Shown here one piece after another: positions 8,958 to 17,555 of a stretch of DNA of 64,000 nt (positions are counted from its first letter, which is position 1; each line of letters opens with the position of its first letter). The position numbers and the translations under genes were made by a program. Below the pieces are notes generated by a model. It saw only the letters and a list, made by a program, of their open reading frames with translations, had not been told where the DNA came from and made no database searches. The stretch spans positions 1-64,000 of the forward strand of contig CAZPUQ010000008.1 of the NCBI GenBank assembly GCA_964589785.1. The letters are read 5' to 3'. This DNA comes from JAGVSR01 sp964589785 (GTDB lineage Bacteria > Pseudomonadota > Alphaproteobacteria > Rhizobiales > Hyphomicrobiaceae).

Positions 8958-10435
8958 CGCACGATCTCTTCGGGCCTGGGCGGCAGCGTCAGGTCCGCGA
9001 TGCCCGGCCGATCGTCGAACGGCTGCGCCAAGGCCTCGACGAGACGGTGGAAGGGCGCGAGATCGCCGTCCGTGACCGCGGCTCGGATCGCCTGTTCGAT
9101 CCGGTGGTTGCGCGGAATGAGGAGAGGATTGACGCGGCGCATCCCGGCCGCGATCTCCGCCGCCGTGCCCGCCTCCGCTTCGAGCCTCCACCTCCAGCGG
9201 GAAAGCCAGTCGTTGAGGGCGCCGTGGTCGGTGAAGAGCGCGCGCAGGCCGCCGTCCTTGTCGGCATCCTCGGCCGCATCGGCGAGCGCGCGGAACGTCA
9301 ACGTGAAGTCGGCCTTGCCGTTCGCCATGGCCGTCAGGAGGTCCTGGATCAGGGCCGTGTCGTCTGCCTGCCGCGCCGCAAGCCCGATCTTGCGGGCATA
9401 GCCGTCGGCGATGGCGGTCTGGAAGAGATCGGGGAAGGTGTCGATCCGCTCTTGCGCCGCCGCCACCGCCTCCTCCTGGGTGTCGCCGAGCAGCGGCAGC
9501 AGCGCCTCGGCGAACCGCACCAAATTCCAGTTGGCGATAGCCGGCTGGTTGGCAAAGGCATAGCGCCCGCCCTCGTCGATGGAGCTGAACACGGCCGCCG
9601 GGTGGTAGGTATCCATAAAGGCGCACGGCCCGAAGTCGATGGTCTCGCCGGCCACCGACGTATTGTCGGTGTTCATGACGCCGTGAATGAAGCCGATCTG
9701 CATCCAGCGGGCGACCAGATCGGCCTGGCGCGCGATGAGGGCAGCGAGAAGCCCGCGATATTTCTCCGCGCTGCCGGCGAGGTCGGGATAGTGCCGCGCG
9801 ATGACATAGTCGGCGAGGATGCGGATGGCCTCGGTATCCTTGCGGGCGGCAAAGAACTGGAACGTGCCGACGCGCACGTGGCTCGTCGCGACACGGGCCA
9901 GGATCGCGCCCGGAAGCGGGGTCTCGCGCTGGACCCATTCGCCCGTCGTCACCGCGGCGAGCGCGCGTGTGGTCGGGATGCCGAGAGCGGCGAACGCCTC
10001 GCTGACGATGTACTCGCGCAGCACCGGTCCCAGCGCCGCCCGGCCATCGCCCATGCGCGAGAACGGCGTTCGCCCGGCTCCCTTCAGATGGATGTCGCGG
10101 CGGGTCCCGTCGCGGTCCACCACCTCGCCGATGAGGATCGCGCGGCCGTCGCCGAGCTGCGGCACGAAATTGCCGAACTGGTGGCCGGCGTAGGCCATGG
10201 CGATGGGGTCGCTGCCGCTCGCGACCGTGTTGCCGGCGAGGACCGCGAGCCCGTCCGGGGAGGCCAGCGCATCGGGGTCGAGGCCAAGCTCGCCGGCGAG
10301 CGGCCTGTTCACGCGCACGAGCTCAGGCTTGGCCACGGCGGTCGGCCGCACGCGCCGGAAGAAGCGCTCCGGCAGGCGCGCATAGGAATTATCGAACGGG
10401 ATCAGGAGCGAGGGAGCGGCATCCATGCTCCCCAT
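8936..10435 (-). CDS. selO: Protein adenylyltransferase SelO (YdiU family)
   Basis: Pseudokinase-fold enzyme that transfers AMP from ATP to proteins in E. coli and relatives. 499 residues with the family signatures MAYAGHQFGNFVPQLGDGRA, DIHLKGAGRTPFSRMGDGRA and YIVSEAFAALGIPTTRAL. The kinase-like catalytic loop HGVMNTDN and metal-binding DFGPCAFMD are present. The C-terminus ends TFCGT, the redox cysteine position; the following TGA is an ordinary stop. The start is uncertain: ATG at 10435 (MGSMDAAP) or 10426, neither with a strong ribosome site. It lies downstream of the cco cluster on the same strand, 53 bases after the SafE-like gene. Confidence 0.9.
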   Translation of the reverse strand: MGSMDAAPSLLIPFDNSYARLPERFFRRVRPTAVAKPELVRVNRPLAGELGLDPDALASPDGLAVLAGNTVASGSDPIAMAYAGHQFGNFVPQLGDGRAILIGEVVDRDGTRRDIHLKGAGRTPFSRMGDGRAALGPVLREYIVSEAFAALGIPTTRALAAVTTGEWVQRETPLPGAILARVATSHVRVGTFQFFAARKDTEAIRILADYVIARHYPDLAGSAEKYRGLLAALIARQADLVARWMQIGFIHGVMNTDNTSVAGETIDFGPCAFMDTYHPAAVFSSIDEGGRYAFANQPAIANWNLVRFAEALLPLLGDTQEEAVAAAQERIDTFPDLFQTAIADGYARKIGLAARQADDTALIQDLLTAMANGKADFTLTFRALADAAEDADKDGGLRALFTDHGALNDWLSRWRWRLEAEAGTAAEIAAGMRRVNPLLIPRNHRIEQAIRAAVTDGDLAPFHRLVEALAQPFDDRPGIADLTLPPRPEEIVRQTFCGT

Positions 10436-10488
10436 ATGGGCCGAGAGGCGGAAAAGTTCCACACGGACGTGCGAGGCGCGCCAAAGCC

Positions 10489-11181
10489 TCAGTTGAGGCA
10501 CAAGGCGGCGATGTGGGCCGCAGGGACATAGAGCGAGGCAAAGCCGAGGACCGCGATCAGCAGCCCCGCTGCGATCTGGACCTCGCGGCTCACCTTGATG
10601 CCCTTCAGCGAGGCCAGGCCGAGGCCCGAGGCCAGCACGCCCGGCACTGTACCGAGCCCGAAGCCCGCCATGACGGAAAGTCCGCCGAGCGGCGAGGCCG
10701 TCAGCGACGCGGTGAAGATGGCCGCATAGACCATGGGGCAGGGATTGAGCCCCCAGAGCACGCCGAGGCCGAGCGGTGCGGCCGGCGTCCCCTGCAGGGG
10801 CCGTGTCACCTGCGAGACCGCATCGGACAGCCGCGTCATGGCTCCGTCGAGGACGGCGAGACGCGGCATCATCCCGGCCATGGCCAGGCCGGTCCACATG
10901 AGCACGGCCGCGCCGATGTACTGGAGAACCCGATAGTTCATCGTCGTCTCAGGCGAGAGCACGGCGGAGCCCGCGGTCGCCGCAGCGGCGCCGAGCGCGC
11001 AATAGGACGCGACGCGGCCGAGATTCAACAGCAGCGCATGGCCGGCACGGCCCCACGCGGTCGTCGGCCCGAGCGAGATGAGCGCGCTGCACGAGATCGC
11101 GCCGCACATGGCGCTGCAATGGAGGGTGCTCGCAAGCCCCAGGATCAAGCCGCCCAGGAATGTGACCGCGGTCGGGTCCAT
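10489..11181 (-). CDS. Sulfite exporter TauE/SafE-like (DsbD-type transmembrane) protein linked to cco cluster
   Basis: Polytopic inner-membrane protein of 230 residues, about six helices, of the SafE/DsbD_2 type. Helix 1 carries the cysteine motif LHCSAMCGA and a later loop has GLNPCPMVYAAIF. Members of this family commonly close cco gene clusters and are suspected to act in copper or thiol handling during oxidase maturation. That role is inferred from position, nine bases after the ccoS stop. Direct function is not established by the sequence. Confidence 0.78.
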   Translation of the reverse strand: MDPTAVTFLGGLILGLASTLHCSAMCGAISCSALISLGPTTAWGRAGHALLLNLGRVASYCALGAAAATAGSAVLSPETTMNYRVLQYIGAAVLMWTGLAMAGMMPRLAVLDGAMTRLSDAVSQVTRPLQGTPAAPLGLGVLWGLNPCPMVYAAIFTASLTASPLGGLSVMAGFGLGTVPGVLASGLGLASLKGIKVSREVQIAAGLLIAVLGFASLYVPAAHIAALCLN

Positions 11182-11190
11182 CGATCGGCG

Positions 11191-11370
11191 CTAGTCGCCC
11201 TTCTTCGTTTTGTTGCCGCTTGACGGACCGGGCGGCGCATCGTCGATGGCGCGCCAGCCCGCGCCCTCCAGATCCTCGAACTGGCCGTTCTTCAACGCCC
11301 AGAGGAAGGCTGCGAGCCCCAGAAGCCCCAGAAAGAGCGCGGCGGGAATGAGCCAGGCCAGCGATGTCAT
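11191..11370 (-). CDS. ccoS: cbb3 oxidase assembly protein CcoS
   Basis: Small single-helix membrane protein (59 residues) needed for cofactor insertion into the CcoN subunit. I translated it by hand, as it is short: it begins MTSLAWLIPAALFLGLLGLA, one membrane helix, followed by FLWALKNGQFEDLEG, the hallmark of CcoS, and an acidic/basic tail ending KTKKGD. Its ATG overlaps the ccoI stop in an ATGA arrangement, which indicates translational coupling. Confidence 0.93.
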   Translation of the reverse strand: MTSLAWLIPAALFLGLLGLAAFLWALKNGQFEDLEGAGWRAIDDAPPGPSSGNKTKKGD

Positions 11371-13634
11371 CGGATCGGAGACTCCTCCTTGGCGGAAACC
11401 CGGTCGAGCGACAGCTTCATCGAGCGCAGGCGCAGCGCGTTGCCCGTTACCAGGATGGACGAGGTGGACATCGCGATCGCCGCGAGCAGAGGTGTAACAT
11501 ACCCCAGAACCGCCAGGGGGACGAATGCGACGTTATAGAGGATCGCGATGGCGAAGTTCTCCAGCGCCATGCGATGGGCCCGGCGCGCGACCTTCAAGGT
11601 CTCGACGACGGCGCCAAGCTTTTCGCCCTGGAACACGGCATCGGCCGCATTCTGAGAAATATCGGCCGCGGCGGAGGGCGACATGGAGGCATGCCCGGCG
11701 GCGAGGGCCGGCGCATCGTTGAGGCCATCGCCCACCATCAGCGCCGAGCGGCCCGCCGCCTTGAGCGCGGCGAGGCGGGCGAGCTTCTCGTCGGGGCGCA
11801 CGCCGCCCTTGAAGTCGGCGATGCCAAGGGCGCGAGCCGCATCGGACACGGCCTCCGCCCGGTCGCCGGACAGGATCTCGACATGGAAGCCGGCGCTCTT
11901 CAGGGCCGCGACGGTTTCGCCCGCGTCCTTGCGCAGACGGTCCTCGAACCGGAAGCCGACCGGGGCCCGGCCGGGGCGGACATACCACAGCGAGGCGGCC
12001 TGCCGCGCGTCCGTGACGGCGACGCCCGTGAAAGCCGCGGAGCCCAGCCGTTCCTCGCCCTCGGGCGTGTTCAGCGACAGCCCGGAGCCAGGAACCTCCG
12101 TCACACCCGTCTGGGGCTCGAAGGCGATCCCGCGCAGGCGGGCGGCGCGCACCATCGCCTGGGCGTACGGGTGCCGGCTCATCACAGCGAGCCCGGCCGC
12201 CCGCGCCAGCACGTCCGAATCGATCGGCTGGTCCAGCGCGAGCGACGGCTCCCCGAAGCTCAGAGTTCCGGTCTTGTCGAAGACCACGGTGTCCACCTCC
12301 GACAGGCGCTCCAGGCCGTCGGCCACCTTCACCAGCACGCCCTGGGCGAACAGCCGGCTGATCGCGGCGACCTGGACGGCCGGGACTGCAAGCGCGAGCG
12401 CACACGGGCAGGTGATGATGAGGACGGCGATGGCGTTCGTCAGCGCGATCTCCCATCCGTGGCCCGTCACGAGCCAGCCGACGAGCGTCGAGAGGCCGAG
12501 GAGATGCACGGCGGGCGCGTAGAGGCGCGCGGCCCGATCGGCAAGGCGCACGTAGCGGCCGCGCGTCTGCTCGCCCGCGAGCATGAGGCGCGACAGCTCG
12601 GCGAGCAAGGTGTTGTCCTCGGTCGCCGTCGTCTGGACGCGCAGCGGCCCGCCGGTGTTGAGCGTGCCGGCGTGAACCCGGTCGCCCTTGCCCACGGGCT
12701 TGGGCAGCGTCTCGCCGCTGATGAGGCTTTCGTCGATATCGCTCGCGCCGTCGAGGATAATGCCGTCGGCCGCGATGCGCTCGCCGGCCGCGACGAGGAT
12801 GGTCATGCCCGGCGTCAGCGATCGCGTCGCGATCCGGCGCACGCTGCCGTCGGGATCGAGCACGGTCGCCGTCAGCGCCTTCAGGCTCATGAGGTTTTCG
12901 GCGGCGCTTCGGGTCCGGGCCCGCATGCTCTCGTCGAGCAGGCGTCCGATGAGCAGGAAGAACACGAGCATCGTCGCGGCGTCGAAGTAGACGTGCTCCG
13001 TGCCGCGCATGGTCTGCGCGAAGCTCATGGCGGTGGCAAGGATGATGCCCAGCGAGATCGGCACATCCATGTTGAGGCGGCCGGCCTTCAGCGCCGCGGC
13101 GGCCGAGCGGAAGAACGGCTGGCCGGAATAGGCGATCGCGGGCAGCGCGATCAGCGCCGAGATCCAGTGAAACAGCGTCTTCATCGCGTCGTCCATGTCG
13201 GAGGCATGGCCCGACCAGACCGACACGGACAGCAGCATGATGTTGGCGGCCGCGAAGCCGGCGACCCCGACGCGGGGCATGAGCTCGCTGACGCGCGCGG
13301 CATGCACCTCGTCGCGGCCTTCGATGAGCAACGCGGCAGAGAAGCCGGCCTTCTTGATGGCGGCGATGACGAGCTCGGGCGACGTGACGTTTGGATCGAA
13401 AGTCACCGTGACGCGCCGGGCGCTGAGGTTGGCGCGCGCGCTCACCACGCCAGGCGTCTCGGCGAGCGCCGTCTCGATGGTCTTCAGGCAGCCGCCGCAC
13501 ATGATCTCCGGCGCCGTGAAGACCTGGGTCTCGCGCGCCGGGACCTCGCGCGTGCGCTCCTCGTGTACGGGCGCCGCAAGCTTCTCCGCCTCAGCGCTCG
13601 CCGGGCTGCCGCCGCTCCTTACGGCTCCTTCCAT
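11367..13634 (-). CDS. ccoI: Cation-transporting P1B-type ATPase CcoI/FixI (copper, for oxidase assembly)
   Basis: Copper-translocating ATPase that supplies metal for cbb3 oxidase. 755 residues. An N-terminal HMA domain has the metal-binding CxxC in EIMCGGCLKTIE. Transmembrane helices follow, then the actuator stretch (ISGETLPKPVGKGD), the CPC metal site in ITCPCALALAVP, the phosphorylation motif DKTGTLSFGE and the hinge motif GDGLNDAPALA. The start overlaps the ccoH stop by 16 bases and its stop overlaps ccoS, so it is embedded in the ccoG-H-I-S operon. This context makes FixI/CcoI more likely than a CopA exporter. Confidence 0.94.
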   Translation of the reverse strand: MEGAVRSGGSPASAEAEKLAAPVHEERTREVPARETQVFTAPEIMCGGCLKTIETALAETPGVVSARANLSARRVTVTFDPNVTSPELVIAAIKKAGFSAALLIEGRDEVHAARVSELMPRVGVAGFAAANIMLLSVSVWSGHASDMDDAMKTLFHWISALIALPAIAYSGQPFFRSAAAALKAGRLNMDVPISLGIILATAMSFAQTMRGTEHVYFDAATMLVFFLLIGRLLDESMRARTRSAAENLMSLKALTATVLDPDGSVRRIATRSLTPGMTILVAAGERIAADGIILDGASDIDESLISGETLPKPVGKGDRVHAGTLNTGGPLRVQTTATEDNTLLAELSRLMLAGEQTRGRYVRLADRAARLYAPAVHLLGLSTLVGWLVTGHGWEIALTNAIAVLIITCPCALALAVPAVQVAAISRLFAQGVLVKVADGLERLSEVDTVVFDKTGTLSFGEPSLALDQPIDSDVLARAAGLAVMSRHPYAQAMVRAARLRGIAFEPQTGVTEVPGSGLSLNTPEGEERLGSAAFTGVAVTDARQAASLWYVRPGRAPVGFRFEDRLRKDAGETVAALKSAGFHVEILSGDRAEAVSDAARALGIADFKGGVRPDEKLARLAALKAAGRSALMVGDGLNDAPALAAGHASMSPSAAADISQNAADAVFQGEKLGAVVETLKVARRAHRMALENFAIAILYNVAFVPLAVLGYVTPLLAAIAMSTSSILVTGNALRLRSMKLSLDRVSAKEESPIR

Positions 13635-14152
13635 AGGCGCACCTTGGACTGATGAACGACACGGTCGCGGCCGCCGGGGCCTTCGCGCGCCTCCATGGTT
13701 ACGACCCAGGTGCCCGGACCAAGGGTTCCCACGGCCGTCGCATAGCGGCCGGAGCCGACCTGCGCCAGCTTCAGCGTGCGATCCTCCGCGTTGGTGGCCG
13801 GCCGGCCGAGCACGGCGGAGATCTCAAGGCTCTCCACGCCCTTGCCCTCGCTGTCGCGAAGGGTGACGACAAGCTCGCCCTTGGCGGGGTCGAGCGCGGC
13901 CTCGCTGGTCCAGCCGCGTGCGGCCTGGGCGCGCTCGTTCGCAATGCGCGCATTGTAGGCAAGACCCTTGCGGTAGGCATCGTCCGTCTCGATCCCGCCG
14001 AAGGTCGAGACGGCCTTGTAGACGAGATAGGCGTCGGTCACGATGATGAGCGCGAAAAAGCCGATCATCGCGAAGAGGACGTGACGTCCGGTGATCTCGT
14101 TCGGCATGGCTCTCGCGATCGCGGGACGGGCGCTCATGGCGCGGACAGTCAT
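13619..14152 (-). CDS. ccoH: CcoH/FixH family protein
   Basis: Single-spanning membrane protein required for stability of the cbb3 oxidase. 177 residues, with a short cytoplasmic N-terminus, one helix (VLFAMIGFFALIIVTDAYLVY) and a periplasmic domain with YRKGLAYNARIANERAQAARGW, the typical FixH region shown here in part. The ATG overlaps the ccoG stop (ATG at 14152, stop from 14151), so it is translationally coupled. Confidence 0.9.
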   Translation of the reverse strand: MTVRAMSARPAIARAMPNEITGRHVLFAMIGFFALIIVTDAYLVYKAVSTFGGIETDDAYRKGLAYNARIANERAQAARGWTSEAALDPAKGELVVTLRDSEGKGVESLEISAVLGRPATNAEDRTLKLAQVGSGRYATAVGTLGPGTWVVTMEAREGPGGRDRVVHQSKVRLWKEP

Positions 14153-15693
14153 GGGGCCGGGCTCCGGAAGCTTGTATCACGGCTGGACGAGACGGCACCA
14201 TCCACCTCTCTGACGGAGACCGTCAGAGGCGTCGAGCCGGAGGTCAGCTTCGCCGCGGCCTCCTTGGGCAGCGTCGCGAACACCTTGAGCGCCTTGACAT
14301 TGGACGGGCCGACCTCGAACGGCGCCGTCGGGTCGTCGTGCCCGACGAGCGCCGTCTTCACGCCGTCGAGGCCGGACATCGCCAGAGTAAAGCGGCGCGG
14401 CACCTGGCTCTTGTTCACGATCTTCACCATGTAGCCGTTGCGGATGCCGCCGTCGGAGAGCCGTACGAACAGCGGATTGCGGTCCGGCAGCACGCTGACG
14501 TCGAGGTTCGAGCGGCTGACCATCGCCCACACCATCAGCGCCCCGGTGATGGCGATGACGGTCGAATAGACGATCGTGCGGGGGCGCACGAGGCGCAGCC
14601 CGTCGCGCGGGCCGGCGGTCATGATCTGCTGGTTGCGCTCGGTCGAATAGGCGATGAGACCGCGGGGCCGCCCGACCTTGTCCATGATGTTGTTGCACGC
14701 ATCGATGCACAGCGCGCACTGGATGCACTCCATCTGCGGGCCGTTGCGGATATCTATGCCCATCGGGCAGACGGCGACGCAGGCCTTGCAGTCGATGCAG
14801 TCGCCGCGCCCATCCCAGCTTTGCCCTTTCTTGTGCGGGGCGCGCGGCTCGCCGCGCGCGTCGCGATAGGAGATGAGCAGGCTGTCGTGGTCGAGCATGG
14901 CGCCCTGGATGCGCGGCCAGGGGCACATATAGATGCAGACCTGCTCGCGCGCGATGCCGCCCAGCAGATAAGTGGTGGCGGTGAAGATCGCGACGAACAC
15001 GTAGGCGACCATCGGGGCCGTGCCGGTCAGAAGCTCGTGGGCGAGCGTCGGCGCGTCGCGGAAATAGAACACGAGCGCGCCGCCCGTCAGCAGCCCGATC
15101 AAGAGCCAGGACAGGTGGGTCGCCGTCTTCTTCCAGATCTTCTCGAAGGTCCAGCCCTGCTGGTCGAGGCGCATGTGGGCGTTGCGGTCGCCCTGCCAGA
15201 AGCGCTCCACCGCGATCATGAGGTCGGTCCAGACCGTCTGCGGGCACGCGTAGCCGCACCAGACGCGGCCGGCGATCGCGGTCACGAGGAACAGGCCCAG
15301 TGCCGAAATGATGAGGATGCCGGTGATGTAGTAGAACTCCTGCGCCCAGATCTCGAGCGGGCCGAGCAGGAGGCGCTGGTTGGCGAAGTCGATCAGGAAG
15401 AACTGGTCGGGAAGGCCGGCGCCGCGGTCGAAGCGGACCCACGGCAGCAGGTAGTAGATGCCGAGCGTCACCAGCATCACGATCCACTTCGCATTGCGGA
15501 AGTTGCCGCGCGCGAGCTTGGCGTAGATCCTCGGCTGCTCCGCCCAACTGCCGTTCGTCGCCGCGGCGGCCGCTGCGCTGCGCTGCGCCCGCGGCCGGCG
15601 CACCGCCTCGACATTGAGCCGCTCCACCCCCGGCGCGGCCTCGACGAGGAAGTCATCGGGTTTGAACTTGCCTTCGGAATCCATGGCGTTCAT
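14149..15693 (-). CDS. ccoG: Cytochrome c oxidase accessory protein CcoG (FixG), 4Fe-4S membrane protein
   Basis: Membrane iron-sulfur protein involved in copper delivery to cbb3 oxidase. 514 residues with five hydrophobic helices. Family motifs include GYACPQTVWTDLMIAVERF and two ferredoxin-type clusters (CIDCKACVAVCPMGID and CIQCALCIDACNNIMDKVG). A C-terminal Ig-like periplasmic domain has IVNKSQVPRRFTLAMSGLDG. It lies 52 bases downstream of ccoP. The ATG at 15693 (MNAMDSEGK) or the in-frame ATG three codons later could start it. Confidence 0.94.
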   Translation of the reverse strand: MNAMDSEGKFKPDDFLVEAAPGVERLNVEAVRRPRAQRSAAAAAATNGSWAEQPRIYAKLARGNFRNAKWIVMLVTLGIYYLLPWVRFDRGAGLPDQFFLIDFANQRLLLGPLEIWAQEFYYITGILIISALGLFLVTAIAGRVWCGYACPQTVWTDLMIAVERFWQGDRNAHMRLDQQGWTFEKIWKKTATHLSWLLIGLLTGGALVFYFRDAPTLAHELLTGTAPMVAYVFVAIFTATTYLLGGIAREQVCIYMCPWPRIQGAMLDHDSLLISYRDARGEPRAPHKKGQSWDGRGDCIDCKACVAVCPMGIDIRNGPQMECIQCALCIDACNNIMDKVGRPRGLIAYSTERNQQIMTAGPRDGLRLVRPRTIVYSTVIAITGALMVWAMVSRSNLDVSVLPDRNPLFVRLSDGGIRNGYMVKIVNKSQVPRRFTLAMSGLDGVKTALVGHDDPTAPFEVGPSNVKALKVFATLPKEAAAKLTSGSTPLTVSVREVDGAVSSSRDTSFRSPAP

Positions 15694-15745
15694 ATCCGAA
15701 ACCTTCCTCGTCTCGGCAAGACGGACGCGGCACGCCGCGGCAGGG

Positions 15746-16618
15746 CTATTTGCCGCCGCCGAGCGAGTGGACGTACACCGCCAGCATCTTGACCGTCACC
15801 GGGTCGAGACGCTCGCTCCACGCCGGCATGGCGCCGCCGCGGCCCGTGGAGACCGACTGGACCACGGCCTCCTGCGAGGCGCCGTAGAGCCAGATGCTGT
15901 CGGTCAGGTTCGGAGCGCCCATCTCCAGGTTGCCCTTGCCGTCCTCGCCGTGGCAGGCCGCGCACTGCTCGACGAAGGTCGTCTTGCCGCGCTCCGCCGC
16001 GGCCTTGTCGACATCGGCGCCGGACAGCGAGCGCGCGAACTGCGCCACGTCGCCGATCGCGGCAGGCTCCAGGATTCCGTCGACGCCGAAACGCGGCATC
16101 GCGGACGTGCGGGCCTTCTCGTTGGGATTGCGCACGCCGAAAGCGATGGTGTGCTCGACCTGGTCGATCGCGCCGCCCCACAGCCAGTCGTCGTCGTTGA
16201 GGTTGGGATAGCCGGTGGCGCCCTGTGCGCCGCGGCCGTGGCAGCCCGAGCAGTTGTCGCCGAAGGCGGCCGCGCCGCCCGCGAGCGCGAACTGGAACAG
16301 ATCCTCCTTGCTCTTGATGTCACCGATCGCGGTGTTGGCGATCGCCTGGCGATAGCTTTCCTGCGCGGCCTTGGCCGCATTGACGTCGGCCGTCACCTGC
16401 GCGCGCTGGCTGTAGCCGAGGTAGCCCTTGGTATAATCCGTGAGCGTCGGCCAGGCCGGATAGACCATCCAGTACCCGAACGACCAGATCACGGTCGCGT
16501 AGAAGACGTAGAGCCACCATTTGGGCAGCGGCTTGTTGAGCTCGCACAGGTCGTTGTCCCACACGTGCCCGGTGGTCTCGACGCCTGTGACTTCGTCGAT
16601 CTTCTTGTGGCCAGCCAT
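15746..16618 (-). CDS. ccoP: cbb3-type cytochrome c oxidase subunit III (dihaem, CcoP)
   Basis: Electron-entry subunit of the oxidase. 290 residues: a membrane anchor near the N-terminus (WWLYVFYATVIWSFGYWMV) followed by two cytochrome c domains with haem-attachment sites CSGCHGRG and CAACHGED. Axial methionines are offered by segments such as AMPRFG and AMPAWSERLD. It starts two bases after ccoQ. Confidence 0.95.
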   Translation of the reverse strand: MAGHKKIDEVTGVETTGHVWDNDLCELNKPLPKWWLYVFYATVIWSFGYWMVYPAWPTLTDYTKGYLGYSQRAQVTADVNAAKAAQESYRQAIANTAIGDIKSKEDLFQFALAGGAAAFGDNCSGCHGRGAQGATGYPNLNDDDWLWGGAIDQVEHTIAFGVRNPNEKARTSAMPRFGVDGILEPAAIGDVAQFARSLSGADVDKAAAERGKTTFVEQCAACHGEDGKGNLEMGAPNLTDSIWLYGASQEAVVQSVSTGRGGAMPAWSERLDPVTVKMLAVYVHSLGGGK

Positions 16619-16620
16619 GG

Positions 16621-16791
16621 TCAGTTCACCGTTTTGTCGTTGTCATCGGACAGGAGCGGCAAGCGGGCCGCCCGGTCGAACTTGGCCCGGTTCGCAGGCC
16701 GGAAGGTGTAGATGGCGATGCCGATGGCAAGGCTCATGAATATCACCAACGCGGCGAGCTGCGACCAGACCTGCGCATCCTGATAGGTCAT
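16621..16791 (-). CDS. ccoQ: cbb3-type cytochrome c oxidase small subunit CcoQ
   Basis: Short membrane subunit that stabilises the oxidase. Hand translation gives 56 residues: an N-terminal MTYQDAQVWSQLAAL, one membrane helix (LVIFMSLAIGIAIYTF) and the typical RPANRAKFDRAARLPL tail. It sits between ccoO and ccoP in the standard N-O-Q-P order. Confidence 0.93.
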   Translation of the reverse strand: MTYQDAQVWSQLAALVIFMSLAIGIAIYTFRPANRAKFDRAARLPLLSDDNDKTVN

Positions 16792-16800
16792 GACACCTCC

Positions 16801-17538
16801 TCAGCGCAGGTTCGGGCCGCCGGCGTCGAACTTGGTGAAGTCGACGAGCGTGCCGAGCATCTGGAGGTAGGCGACGAGCGCATCGAGCTCGGTGGGCTTG
16901 GCGCCCTCGCCTGCGGACTGGCCATCGAACTTGCGCACCTGCGCCTTGGGATAGCGCTCGAGCAGCTCCTTGGACGCCGGCGTGTCGGGCGCGATCTGCG
17001 CTGCGACGTCGGCGCCGGCCTTGGCGATCATCTCGTCCGAGTAGGGCACCCCGACGAGCTGCAAGGTCTTCAGGCGCGCCTCGATGTTGGCATAGTCGAG
17101 CGCGGTCTTCTCCAGGTGCGGATAGCCCGGCATGATCGACGCCGGAACCACCGACTTCGGCTGGCGCATGTGGTCGACGTGCCAGGCATCCGAGTACTTG
17201 CCTCCGATGCGGGCGAGGTCGGGGCCCGTGCGCTTCGACGACCATTGGAAGGGATGGTCGTACATGCTCTCCGCAGCCAGCGAGTAGTGTCCGTAGCGCT
17301 CCACCTCGTCGCGGAGCGAACGGATCATCTGGCTGTGGCAGTTGTAGCATCCTTCCCGCACGTAGATGTCGCGCCCCGCGAGCTCGAGCGGCGAGTAAGG
17401 CCGCATCCCTTCCACCTTCTCGATGGTGGAAGAGAGCAGGAAGAGGGGCGCGATCTGCACGATACCGCCGATCGACACGACGATCAGGATACCGATGAGA
17501 AGGATCAGCGAGTTCTTTTCGAATACACCGTGGTTCAT
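16801..17538 (-). CDS. ccoO: cbb3-type cytochrome c oxidase subunit II (monohaem, CcoO)
   Basis: Membrane-anchored monohaem cytochrome c subunit. 245 residues from the ATG at 17538. It has an N-terminal helix (LILLIGILIVVSIGGIVQI) and the haem site REGCYNCHSQMIR, with the family features YSPLELAGRDIYVREG and RTGPDLARIGGKYSDAWH. A longer open frame continues upstream into ccoN and is not used, because the family start MNHGVFEKN is clear. Confidence 0.95.
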   Translation of the reverse strand: MNHGVFEKNSLILLIGILIVVSIGGIVQIAPLFLLSSTIEKVEGMRPYSPLELAGRDIYVREGCYNCHSQMIRSLRDEVERYGHYSLAAESMYDHPFQWSSKRTGPDLARIGGKYSDAWHVDHMRQPKSVVPASIMPGYPHLEKTALDYANIEARLKTLQLVGVPYSDEMIAKAGADVAAQIAPDTPASKELLERYPKAQVRKFDGQSAGEGAKPTELDALVAYLQMLGTLVDFTKFDAGGPNLR

Positions 17539-17555
17539 GGATCTTAATCCTTCTC

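Noticed and set aside
11364..13652. 762-codon open frame on the plus strand opposite ccoI
   Set aside because: Its product is dominated by Arg, His, Gly and Ala with no domain; it is the antisense shadow of the well-defined ccoI gene in GC-rich DNA.
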